NCBI GenBank assembly: GCA_900320565.1
Contig: ONSR01000005.1
Coordinates: forward strand, 1-46,725
Length of the DNA stretch: 46,725 bases
Reading direction: 5' to 3'
DNA from: an uncultured Prevotellaceae bacterium
GTDB lineage: Bacteria > Bacteroidota > Bacteroidia > Bacteroidales > Bacteroidaceae
Position 1 is the stretch's first letter. Each line of letters opens with the position of its first letter. The translations under genes and the position numbers were made by a program. Below the pieces are notes generated by a model. It was not told where the DNA came from. It saw only the letters and a list, made by a program, of their open reading frames with translations, and searched no databases. This document shows, piece by piece, positions 39,577 to 46,725 of this stretch.

Positions 39577-41298
39577 TTGAAAAGAATACTCATCATAACA
39601 AACTTGTTGCTCACGCTGTTTGTAACAGACGTTAGTGCTCAGACCAACTTCGACTACTTCTATCTGGAAGCCGAGAAGTGCCGCCTTGCAGAGGATTTCT
39701 CGTCGGCGATGGACCTCTACCGCCATTGTCTCGACATCAATCCCGAGGCGCCCGAGGCGCTATACAACATTGGCTTGCTCTATCTGTACCTGCGCTCGGA
39801 CAGCATCGGCACGGCATACATCCGTCAGGCTTGCCAGCGCGATGCCAACAATCCCTACTACCTGGAGACGCTCGCCGCGCTCTATCTGAACAAGCGCGAC
39901 GCTGAGTCGTCCATCCCTGTCTTGGAGAAGATGGCGTCGCTGCAGCCCAGACGAAGCGACATCCTGTCGCAACTGGCACAACTCTACAGCACAGTCGGCG
40001 ACACGGACAAGGCTATCGGAGTGCTCGACCGCATCGAGTTGCTCGAAGGATTCAGCCCGCAGGTGAGCGTCGAGAAGTTCAGGCTGTACAAGGAGAAAGG
40101 GCAGTTGGACTCAGCCTTCGTGCAGCTGCAGACACTTTGCGACGACGCTCCGCACGACATGAACCTGCGTGTAGTGGTAGGTAGCCAATACATGCTGGCC
40201 GGAGATACCGTAAGGGCACTCCAGATATACGACGAGGTGCGACAGAAGGAGCCGACAAACACGAACCTTCAGCTTGCCACGCTGGACTACCTGCGCGACA
40301 GCCGGCAGGACGACCGCTACAATGCGATGCGCGACTCTCTGCTCTTCCTCGCCGATTCCCCCACACAACTCCGTGTGCTGATGTTGCGGTCGTACATCGC
40401 CGACGTACAGAGCGACTCGACGTATGCACCACGGCTCGAGGCCGCCTTCGACACTCTGCTCGCCCGTCCGCAGCAGGATGCTCAGGTGCTCATCATGAAG
40501 GCCGCCTATCAGGTCTATAGAAAGCAATCCCAAGAGGCTATCTGCGAGACCATGCGAAAAGTGCTCGAAGTGGAGCCGGGCAACGAGACGGCACTCCGCG
40601 AACTGCTGCAATACTATGCAGAGAAGAACGATGAGAAGGGCGTGGAAGACATCAGCCGGCGCGGACTCAACTACCATCCCGAGGAGATAGCCTATGCCTA
40701 CTACCTCGGCATGGCACTGGCCGAGCAGAAGAAATATACGGATGCTACGGACGTCCTGCAGCAAGGACTTCGCGTCCGGACAGAGTTCGTCTCGCCACGT
40801 CTCGTGTCGAATGTGTTCGGAGTGCTGGGTGACATCTATTATCAGCAACAGAAAGAGACCGAAGCTTTCGCGGCTTACGACTCGGCGCTGGTCTATATGG
40901 GGGACAACATCATGTGCCTCAACAACTATGCCTACTACCTCAGCCTCAAGGAGGAACAGCTCGACCGGGCCGAGGAAATGAGCTATCGCACCATCCGCCA
41001 AGAGCCGGAAAACATCACCTACCTCGATACCTATGCCTGGATACTCTTCAAGAAGGGAGACTATTCTCATGCCCGTTCCTACATGGACAAAGTCGTCAAT
41101 CCCAACAAGACTGACGAAGAACTCCTGGCCGACGAGCGGCTCATGGGCAACCTCATCGAGCACGCAGGCGACATCTATGCCAACCTCGGCGAACTCGAAA
41201 CGGCGCTCCGCTTCTGGAAACTTGCCAAACAGAAAGACGACGACACCTGCACGCCTCTACTCAAAAAGAAGATTAAACGTAAGAAATATATTAAATAG
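39577..41298 (+). CDS. Secreted TPR protein
   Basis: 573 residues from a TTG at 39577, which gives a signal peptide reading (M)KRILIITNLLLTLFVTDVSAQ. No ATG occurs in this frame before residue 45, and the frame stays open upstream to 39511 through another TTG at 39550. The mature protein is built of about ten or more tetratricopeptide repeats, for example FSSAMDLYRHCLDINPEAPE, ALYNIGLLYLYL, and TEAFAAYDSALVYMGDNIMC. TPR proteins act as scaffolds; a periplasmic location is expected. It starts the run TPR-DUF4292-EnvC-like that is conserved in Bacteroidetes genomes and likely connected with the envelope. No clear promoter is seen; array E lies 62 bases upstream. It ends in a basic tail (KKKIKRKKYIK). 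Confidence 0.8.
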   Translation: MKRILIITNLLLTLFVTDVSAQTNFDYFYLEAEKCRLAEDFSSAMDLYRHCLDINPEAPEALYNIGLLYLYLRSDSIGTAYIRQACQRDANNPYYLETLAALYLNKRDAESSIPVLEKMASLQPRRSDILSQLAQLYSTVGDTDKAIGVLDRIELLEGFSPQVSVEKFRLYKEKGQLDSAFVQLQTLCDDAPHDMNLRVVVGSQYMLAGDTVRALQIYDEVRQKEPTNTNLQLATLDYLRDSRQDDRYNAMRDSLLFLADSPTQLRVLMLRSYIADVQSDSTYAPRLEAAFDTLLARPQQDAQVLIMKAAYQVYRKQSQEAICETMRKVLEVEPGNETALRELLQYYAEKNDEKGVEDISRRGLNYHPEEIAYAYYLGMALAEQKKYTDATDVLQQGLRVRTEFVSPRLVSNVFGVLGDIYYQQQKETEAFAAYDSALVYMGDNIMCLNNYAYYLSLKEEQLDRAEEMSYRTIRQEPENITYLDTYAWILFKKGDYSHARSYMDKVVNPNKTDEELLADERLMGNLIEHAGDIYANLGELETALRFWKLAKQKDDDTCTPLLKKKIKRKKYIK

Positions 41299-41307
41299 GT
41301 AAACAAG

Positions 41308-41991
41308 ATGAAAGCAATCACACGACTCTCCATAATGATGCTTTGCCTGCTGCTCGCCGCCTGTGGAAGCAAAAAGCATGCCGTCTCCTCGTCCACCACA
41401 GTTCCAGGCGAGACGACCATCACCACATCTCCCACCACGGCAGACAATCAACCCGCAGATGCCAGTAAGCAGGAAGAAACTTGCATCACAGCCAAGGTCC
41501 GCATGGAACTCTCCTCGGGCGGAAGAGGCACTACTGTCGGAGGCACGCTGCGTATGAAGCGAAACGATGTCATACAGCTCTCCCTCGTCACCTTTGGCGT
41601 TCTCGAGGTGGCTCGCATCGAGATGACACCCGATTACTTCATGGTCGTCGACAAGATGGGAAGGCAATATGTCAAGGCATCCTATGGCGATGTGTCGTTC
41701 CTAAGGAATAGCGACGTCGATTTCTACACTATCCAGACCTTCTTCTGGGACGAGCAAACATACAACTACTCAGGCTGGGAACGTACGGACTTCGTAAGCC
41801 TTGCAGGAAGAAACCTCCCCACCAAGCATCACATAACAATCCCCAACGGTAGCAAACCTATTAAGGCAGACCTCACGCTCTCTAACCTGAGGATCGATTC
41901 AGAGTGGGAGAAGCGTACACAACTCTCGGCGCGTTATACGGAAGTCTCAGTAGATGAACTCCTCTCACGCATAATGGAACTGACCAGATAA
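41308..41991 (+). CDS. DUF4292 lipoprotein
   Basis: 227 residues. The signal with lipobox (LLLAACGSKK) marks a lipoprotein. A Ser/Thr-rich linker (about 25-55) is followed by the DUF4292 domain: TAKVRMELSSGG, GTLRMKRNDVIQLSLVTFGV, ARIEMTPDYFMVVDKMGRQY and later NLRIDSEWEKRTQLSARYTEV. The beta-strand pattern is like the LolA/LolB lipoprotein-binding fold, so an outer-membrane lipoprotein role is plausible but unproven. It starts nine bases after the TPR gene and is followed after 14 bases by the EnvC-like gene. Confidence 0.8.
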   Translation: MKAITRLSIMMLCLLLAACGSKKHAVSSSTTVPGETTITTSPTTADNQPADASKQEETCITAKVRMELSSGGRGTTVGGTLRMKRNDVIQLSLVTFGVLEVARIEMTPDYFMVVDKMGRQYVKASYGDVSFLRNSDVDFYTIQTFFWDEQTYNYSGWERTDFVSLAGRNLPTKHHITIPNGSKPIKADLTLSNLRIDSEWEKRTQLSARYTEVSVDELLSRIMELTR

Positions 41992-42005
41992 TACTCTTAG
42001 CAGAT

Positions 42006-43328
42006 ATGACGAATAAGCTTCTTGCTCTCCTCCTTTGTGCTATCTTTGCACTTCCTCTTGCCGCCCAAAACAGCAAGAAAGTGAAGGATTTGCAGCAACA
42101 GCAGTCTAAGTTGAAGACTGAACTGCAGAAATCCAAGTCACAACTTGACCAGACGAGGAAACAGGTGAAGACAGGACAGCAGAACGTGGACTTCCTGGGA
42201 CTGCAGATGAACAATAGGCTTTCGCGCATCCATCAGCTTGAAAAGGAACTCGACGACCTCGAAGCCGACATCATCCGCCTGCAGAAGAACATCACGGAGC
42301 TGGATAGTGAGGTTCGTACACGACGCCAACGCCTCAAGGCTGCCGTGCGGTATGCCAGGACGCAGCGCTCTAATAATGATCCTATAGTGTTCGTCCTTTC
42401 AGCAAAGACTATTAGTCAGATGTACAGGAGGGCGCGTTTCGCTCATGAATATGCCAGCTATCAGCAGAACCTCGGCGAGCAGATCTTGCAGAAGCAGGCA
42501 GAGTTGCTCGATGCTCAAAACCTCTTGCTTTCGGCGAAAAGCCAGAAGAACGGTGTCCTGCACGAGGTGATGTTGCAGCGCAAGGACTTGAACGTGCAAC
42601 AAGTTCAAGAGCGGCAGAAGGTGGCGGGCCTTAAGAAGAAGGAGAGCGGACTGCAGGGCAAGGTGGCAGAACAGCAGAAGCAAATAGCAGCCCTCGATAA
42701 GAAGATTGAGCAAGTCATTGCCTACGAGATAGAACAAGCACGAAAGAAGGCCGAAGAGGAGGCTCGTAAGAAGGCTGCTGCGGAAGCGGCCCGTAAGGCA
42801 AAAGAAGCAGAGAAAGCGGGCAAGAAACCTGCTGCGACGTCTGCTCCAAAGCAGCAGACGAAGCCTTCCACGCCAGCGAAGTCGGGCACATGGCTTACTG
42901 CGGAGGACCGTCAACTCAATGGAACTTTCGAACAGAACAAGGGGCGTTTGCCTGTGCCTATTACCGGACAATATATGTTGGGCAGTCGCTTCGGCATTTA
43001 TAATGTGCCGGGAATGAAGAATGTCCAGCTTGACAATAAGGGCACAAACTATATCGGCCGTCCTGGAGCCCGTGCCCGTGCGGTCTTCGATGGTGTTGTG
43101 TCGAGTGTTTTCCAGTTCGGCGGCACCCGAAACGTCTTGGTTCGTCACGGCAGTTATATCTCTGTCTATTGCAACCTCTCCAGCACCATCGTCACGAAAG
43201 GGCAGAAGGTGCAGGCGAAGGATATCTTGGGAACGGTTGCCGACGATGGCAGCGGCAACTGCACCTTGCATTTCCAGCTGCGCAAGGAGACAGCCAAACT
43301 CAATCCTGAAGCCTGGATAGGCAAGTAG
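42006..43328 (+). CDS. EnvC-like murein hydrolase activator (coiled coil plus degenerate M23/LytM domain)
   Basis: 440 residues. Signal peptide MTNKLLALLLCAIFALPLAAQ. Residues about 22-260 are long coiled coils (KVKDLQQQQSKLKTELQKSK and similar), then a Lys/Ala-rich stretch (about 245-290), and a C-terminal LytM (peptidase M23) domain from about 320. The metal ligands of active M23 peptidases are missing. The usual H.G.D motif reads NKGTNYIG, and the HLHFE motif reads TLHFQL. This is what is seen in EnvC-type proteins, which do not cut peptidoglycan but activate amidases during cell division. Role in septal cleavage is inferred from family. It is the third gene of the TPR-DUF4292-EnvC run. 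Confidence 0.85.
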   Translation: MTNKLLALLLCAIFALPLAAQNSKKVKDLQQQQSKLKTELQKSKSQLDQTRKQVKTGQQNVDFLGLQMNNRLSRIHQLEKELDDLEADIIRLQKNITELDSEVRTRRQRLKAAVRYARTQRSNNDPIVFVLSAKTISQMYRRARFAHEYASYQQNLGEQILQKQAELLDAQNLLLSAKSQKNGVLHEVMLQRKDLNVQQVQERQKVAGLKKKESGLQGKVAEQQKQIAALDKKIEQVIAYEIEQARKKAEEEARKKAAAEAARKAKEAEKAGKKPAATSAPKQQTKPSTPAKSGTWLTAEDRQLNGTFEQNKGRLPVPITGQYMLGSRFGIYNVPGMKNVQLDNKGTNYIGRPGARARAVFDGVVSSVFQFGGTRNVLVRHGSYISVYCNLSSTIVTKGQKVQAKDILGTVADDGSGNCTLHFQLRKETAKLNPEAWIGK

Positions 43329-43336
43329 TTTCTGCT

Positions 43337-45241
43337 ATGACACAGTATCAGGAGATACTCAGGAAGTACTGGGGCTATGATGATTTCCGAGGCATCCAGC
43401 GTGATGTCATTGAGAGCATAGCTGAGGGGCGCGACACACTTTGCCTTATGCCGACGGGTGGGGGAAAGAGTATAACGTTCCAAGTGCCTGCCCTTGCGAT
43501 GAAGGGCGTCTGCATTGTCTTCACGCCGCTTATCTCCTTGATGAAGGACCAGGTTGAGGCTTTGCGCAAACGCAACATAAGGGCTGCTTACATCACCGGT
43601 TATATGTCGCGCGAAGAGGTGTTGGGAATCTTGGACAGCGCCATATTCGATGCCTACAAGTTCCTGTATGTCTCGCCCGAAAGGCTTGAGAGCAAGATGT
43701 TTGTCAATAAGCTGAGTCGCATGAAGGTCAGCTTTATCACGGTCGATGAGGCACACTGCATCTGCCAATGGGGCTATGATTTCCGCCCGTCTTATCTGGA
43801 GATATCGAAGATTCGAGAGTTCTTCCCCGACCGTCCCATCCTTGCGCTTACGGCTACGGCCACTCCTAAGGTGGTAAGGGACATACAGCAGAGGTTGCAG
43901 TTCCGCCAGGAGAATGTTCTGCAGATGAGTTTTGCGCGAAGCAACCTGGCATATATCGTCCGTCGGGAAGACGATATGCTGCAGGGCATCGTGCGTGCTT
44001 TGGAGCGCATTCCCGGCAGTTGCATCGTCTATACCCGCAGCCGGAGGAAGTGTAAGGAACTGGCCGAACAACTCAATGCATTAGGCTTCTCTGCCACTTT
44101 CTACCATGCGGGTTTGAATGCCGCACAGAAGAACGAGCGTCAAGAGCGCTGGCGGCGTGACGAGTTCCGCATTATGGTGGCTACCAACGCCTTTGGTATG
44201 GGCATCGACAAGCCCGATGTGCGTCTGGTGCTTCATGCAGATATACCGGATTCCATAGAGGCCTACTTTCAGGAGGCCGGCCGTGCGGGTCGAGACGGGA
44301 AGAAGGCTTATGCTATTCTGCTGACGTTGGGGAAGGAGCGACAGATAGTGGCGCGTCGGCTGTCGCACCAGTTTCCTGAACTCGATTATGTGCGTAATGC
44401 TTACGAGTTGCTGTGCTGCTTTCTGGGCATCGCCGAGGGGGAGGGCATGAATGTCATGCGTGAGTTCAACCTCGAGAAGTTCTGCAGCACCTTTGGCTAT
44501 TACCCGACTACGCTCGTCAGTGCGCTCGACTTGCTGGACAAGGCTGGCTACATTGAGTATCGCGACGAGGAGGAAGCGTCCAGCCGACTGCGTATAGACG
44601 TCACTCGAGGCGAGCTTTTCGGTGCGCTCTTTCCGTCGGAGGAGCGGCTTGTCCTCTCTGTGTTGCGTCATTATGGCGGCATCTTCGTCGATTATGTCTA
44701 TATAGATGAGGGTTTGCTGAGCAGCGATACGGGTCTTTCTGTTGACGACATTTACCAGACCTTCATTCGTCTGTCGAAGCTTCACCTCATTTCGTTTATT
44801 CCTCGAAAGCATTTGCCCTGCGTCACCTTCCGCACTCGTCGTGTCGATAAGGAGAAGGTGTATCTTCCTCGACTTGTTTATGAGGAGCGACGGAGGCATT
44901 ATGAGGAGCGCATGGGTGCAATGTTGAAGTATGCCGAGGAGGAAAGCAATTGTTGTCGCAGCCGCATGCTGTTGCGCTATTTCGGTGAGGAAGCGGACCA
45001 CGATTGCGGCATCTGCGATGTCTGCATCCGCAGGAATGAGGGTTCGTCGCAGCCGGCAGAAGGTAAGGAGGCTCTGAGAAATCACATCCTCAGCCAGCTT
45101 CGGGAGGGTCCTCGCAATGCTTATGACCTAGACCTTGCCGGCTTCAATCCTGCACTCCTTGAGGAGGTCATCGATGGGATGCGCGCCAGTGGTGAGATTG
45201 CCTTTGACGGGCCTTTGCTGGTCATCGCCAAGCCTTCCTGA
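43337..45241 (+). CDS. recQ: ATP-dependent DNA helicase RecQ
   Basis: 634 residues. It unwinds DNA 3' to 5' in recombination and repair. Motif 0 (YWGYDDFRGIQRDVI), Walker A PTGGGKS at about 39-45, Walker B DEAH at 137-140 with the aromatic loop HCICQWGYDFRPSY, and motif VI (FQEAGRAGRDG) are all present. A zinc-binding four-cysteine cluster follows (about 539-563, CCRSRMLLRYFG then DCGICDVC). The winged-helix (RQC) region is at about 400-520, but it is short and there is no recognisable HRDC domain at the end. It begins eight bases after the EnvC-like gene. Its last 20 bases overlap the convergent unknown gene. Confidence 0.93.
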   Translation: MTQYQEILRKYWGYDDFRGIQRDVIESIAEGRDTLCLMPTGGGKSITFQVPALAMKGVCIVFTPLISLMKDQVEALRKRNIRAAYITGYMSREEVLGILDSAIFDAYKFLYVSPERLESKMFVNKLSRMKVSFITVDEAHCICQWGYDFRPSYLEISKIREFFPDRPILALTATATPKVVRDIQQRLQFRQENVLQMSFARSNLAYIVRREDDMLQGIVRALERIPGSCIVYTRSRRKCKELAEQLNALGFSATFYHAGLNAAQKNERQERWRRDEFRIMVATNAFGMGIDKPDVRLVLHADIPDSIEAYFQEAGRAGRDGKKAYAILLTLGKERQIVARRLSHQFPELDYVRNAYELLCCFLGIAEGEGMNVMREFNLEKFCSTFGYYPTTLVSALDLLDKAGYIEYRDEEEASSRLRIDVTRGELFGALFPSEERLVLSVLRHYGGIFVDYVYIDEGLLSSDTGLSVDDIYQTFIRLSKLHLISFIPRKHLPCVTFRTRRVDKEKVYLPRLVYEERRRHYEERMGAMLKYAEEESNCCRSRMLLRYFGEEADHDCGICDVCIRRNEGSSQPAEGKEALRNHILSQLREGPRNAYDLDLAGFNPALLEEVIDGMRASGEIAFDGPLLVIAKPS

Positions 45242-46466
45242 TGTCCAGGTGCATGTTCCAGTTTGATTCGGTGGCTGTGTAGATGCCTGCTTCGTGGAGG
45301 ATGGTCCAGAGCGGGCGGTGGCAGTTTGCGGCGCAGATGCGTTTATCCCTGACCCATAGTGTGACGAGTGTTGTGATGTCCGACGGTTTCTGTCCTCTTG
45401 CAAGCAGTAGGAATTCGCGGGCATCGTCGGTGTTTCCGTAGAAGATGGGTGCGAGCTGCAGAGCCAGATCGCGTTCCCTTTTGTCGAGAAGGCTTGCGGA
45501 GTCGTCGTCGGACAGTCCCAGTTGACGGCGCAGACACTGTTGCAGGACAAGGGCCGACTGCAGCATCTGGAGTTTGCGGCGTGGTATGTTCAGGTAGATG
45601 AGGCGGTGCATGAGTTCGCCGAACAGGTCTTTTTGGTAGCAGAGGTCGGCCGGAAGTTTGAGGAGGCAGGCTTCGATGGTTTCCAGTTGCTGCATGATGG
45701 TCTGTTGCCAAAGTTTGATGCTTGTCAACTGGGCTTTGTGGAGGGAGCACCACTGGCGGTGCATCTGTGCGGCCTCTGTGCTTCGGCAGAGTTCGGGAAA
45801 GTGTATCTCCTGAAATTCTACGGTGCGTTTCTTGCTGCCCAGGGCGGAGAGCGTGTGCCGGAATTGTGGTGCGAGGGCTCGGACGTCCTGGTCGGCGTGG
45901 CTGCTTACCAGTCGTCGTGTCTGTTCGAGCTGTTCCTGAGTTTCTCGGCTGACGTCCCATCTGGCGAGCAGCAGGATGCGGTTCAGGTGCTCCAGGAGTG
46001 TCTGCTTGCTGATGCTTCCGTTGTGCGTGAGTTCGGTCATCGCTACTTTGAGGCTGACGTCGAGTCGCCGGTCGTCGTCGGAACTGTTCAGCATCGGAGC
46101 ACCCGTCCATTTCCAGTCGGCCCAGATGTCTGGAGCATCGGCGGAAGTGCTGTCGGGGGTAGGGTAGTTTCCTCTGACGCGAACGGTGTAGCAGCGTCCT
46201 TCCTGGTCGGTCTCCGTCACCTGTGTCACGAGGACCGAAGAGCTATCGTGCCTCATCATGGCGAGCACCCGTTCCAGGTCGAAGCGGCTGACGACGCCGC
46301 GATATGTGGTGCCCCTGAGGGCGCGGACGATGATGCCGAAGTCTTGTGTCTGTTCCGTGACGAGCAGCATCTCGGGTTTCTGCTGCTCCAGTTCTGTCAT
46401 CACGACAGCGATGTCAGCATCCGTGCAGTCGTACTGCAGGCCGGTGATTTGAATAAGCGTTTCCAT
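45222..46466 (-). CDS. Hypothetical protein
   Basis: 414 residues from the ATG at 46466; a TTG at 46484 would add six residues. I do not recognise a family with confidence. The first 110 residues are a likely alpha/beta domain with segments ALRGTTYRGVVSRFDLERV and CYTVRVRGNYP. It may be a distant HIRAN-like or small SH3-like module, which is only a guess. Residues about 140-420 are mostly helical, rich in Gln, Leu and Arg, with paired cysteines but no zinc motif I can support. No signal peptide or membrane segment. It overlaps recQ tail to tail by 20 bases. Upstream are array F and copy 2 of the 76-bp element. Confidence 0.6.
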   Translation of the reverse strand: METLIQITGLQYDCTDADIAVVMTELEQQKPEMLLVTEQTQDFGIIVRALRGTTYRGVVSRFDLERVLAMMRHDSSSVLVTQVTETDQEGRCYTVRVRGNYPTPDSTSADAPDIWADWKWTGAPMLNSSDDDRRLDVSLKVAMTELTHNGSISKQTLLEHLNRILLLARWDVSRETQEQLEQTRRLVSSHADQDVRALAPQFRHTLSALGSKKRTVEFQEIHFPELCRSTEAAQMHRQWCSLHKAQLTSIKLWQQTIMQQLETIEACLLKLPADLCYQKDLFGELMHRLIYLNIPRRKLQMLQSALVLQQCLRRQLGLSDDDSASLLDKRERDLALQLAPIFYGNTDDAREFLLLARGQKPSDITTLVTLWVRDKRICAANCHRPLWTILHEAGIYTATESNWNMHLDIRKAWR

Positions 46467-46517
46467 AGTTCGATGTAAATGCAAGAGTGTTTCTTAAAGA
46501 AGTAGTGTTTTTTGAAT

Positions 46518-46622
46518 AAAGAGGTATAGGGCGTTGTTTACTCCCCTATAGGGCGTTGCTCATTCCCCTATAGGGGAGTTTGCATTCCCCTATAGGGCGT
46601 TGGCCATTCCCCTATAGGGCGT
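46518..46622 (+). repeat. 22-bp palindromic repeat array F (CCCTATAGGG class)
   Basis: Cores start at 46522 (AGGTATAGGG), 46544, 46566, 46588 and 46610 (all CCCTATAGGG), 22 bp apart. Linkers are CGTTGTTTACTC, CGTTGCTCATTC, GGAGTTTGCATTC-like and CGTTGGCCATTC. The first decayed unit shares AAAGAGGTATAGG with the reverse strand of the hairpin in array B. Lies upstream of the unknown gene (-). Confidence 0.94.
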
Positions 46623-46626
46623 TTGT

Positions 46627-46702
46627 TCTTCCTCCGTCGCGAGTGGAAACTCGCTCCCCTTTGTGGGGCCGAAGCCACATTCAGTGGCTTCTCCGGAGCA
46701 TA
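46627..46702 (+). repeat. 76-bp three-hairpin element, copy 2
   Basis: Identical over 76 bases to 964-1039 and again placed directly after a CCCTATAGGG array. After the identical part, the plus strand continues TACTCCGGACCCC, so TCCGGAG/CTCCGGA forms a further inverted repeat absent from copy 1. Confidence 0.9.
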
Positions 46703-46725
46703 CTCCGGACCCCAGTCGCCCCTAT

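Noticed and set aside
1-46725. tRNA, rRNA and riboswitches (including a cobalamin riboswitch before metH)
   Set aside because: None seen; the metH start lies six bases from its promoter element, which leaves no room for a riboswitch.

Overview
The window looks like a Bacteroidales chromosome segment, probably Prevotella or a close relative. The evidence is the recurrent promoter element TAnnTTTG (with TTTG or TTG about 19-21 bases upstream), the near absence of Shine-Dalgarno sequences, a GlsA/GlsB glycine-lipid gene pair, a DUF4292 lipoprotein next to an EnvC-like protein, a DUF4294 protein, and a class III fructose-bisphosphatase. The genus is an inference. I see no rRNA, tRNA, prophage, transposase or CRISPR array. 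Almost every gene is a core or conserved Bacteroidetes gene.

Layout. 1-746: 5' part of a PBP4-type D-Ala-D-Ala carboxypeptidase (-). 1171-4017: large secreted beta-helix protein (+). 4019-11183: metH, metF and two envelope glycosyltransferase genes (-). 11549-15067: nadB, trkH and a small phage-type protein gene (+). 15165-15941: radical SAM gene (-). 16086-16721: DUF4294 gene (+). 16833-22764: dnaE, trxA, an acidic protein gene and cysS (-). 22925-25925: psd, pssA and an NlpC/P60-CapA fusion (+). 26061-28891: rsmA and fbp (-). 28951-35127: flippase-like membrane protein, sppA, lpxK, purine nucleoside phosphorylase and thiL (+). 35405-39433: small secreted protein, glsA, glsB, dgt and dut (+). 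39577-45241: TPR protein, DUF4292 lipoprotein, EnvC-like protein and recQ (+). 45222-46466: unknown protein (-), overlapping recQ tail to tail.

What the genes do together. There is a one-carbon/methionine block (metH-metF), a phosphatidylethanolamine block (psd, pssA), an aminolipid block (glsA, glsB), dNTP-pool genes (dgt, dut) and cell-wall genes (dacB, NlpC/P60-CapA, EnvC-like).

The most unusual content is repetitive DNA between and inside genes. Nine intergenic arrays share one plan: a 10-bp palindromic core plus a 12-bp linker, repeated at exactly 22 bp. Three core classes occur (CCCTATAGGG, CGACGCGTCG, and CGRCACGTCG/CGGCGTGCC), and the linkers share TTGnnCA at the same offset. A 76-bp element with three hairpins is repeated exactly beside two arrays 45 kb apart. 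MITE-like G/C-rich inverted repeats sit in frame inside metH (two) and fbp (one). Heptamer tandem repeats lie inside metH, across the rsmA stop/fbp start, and before lpxK.
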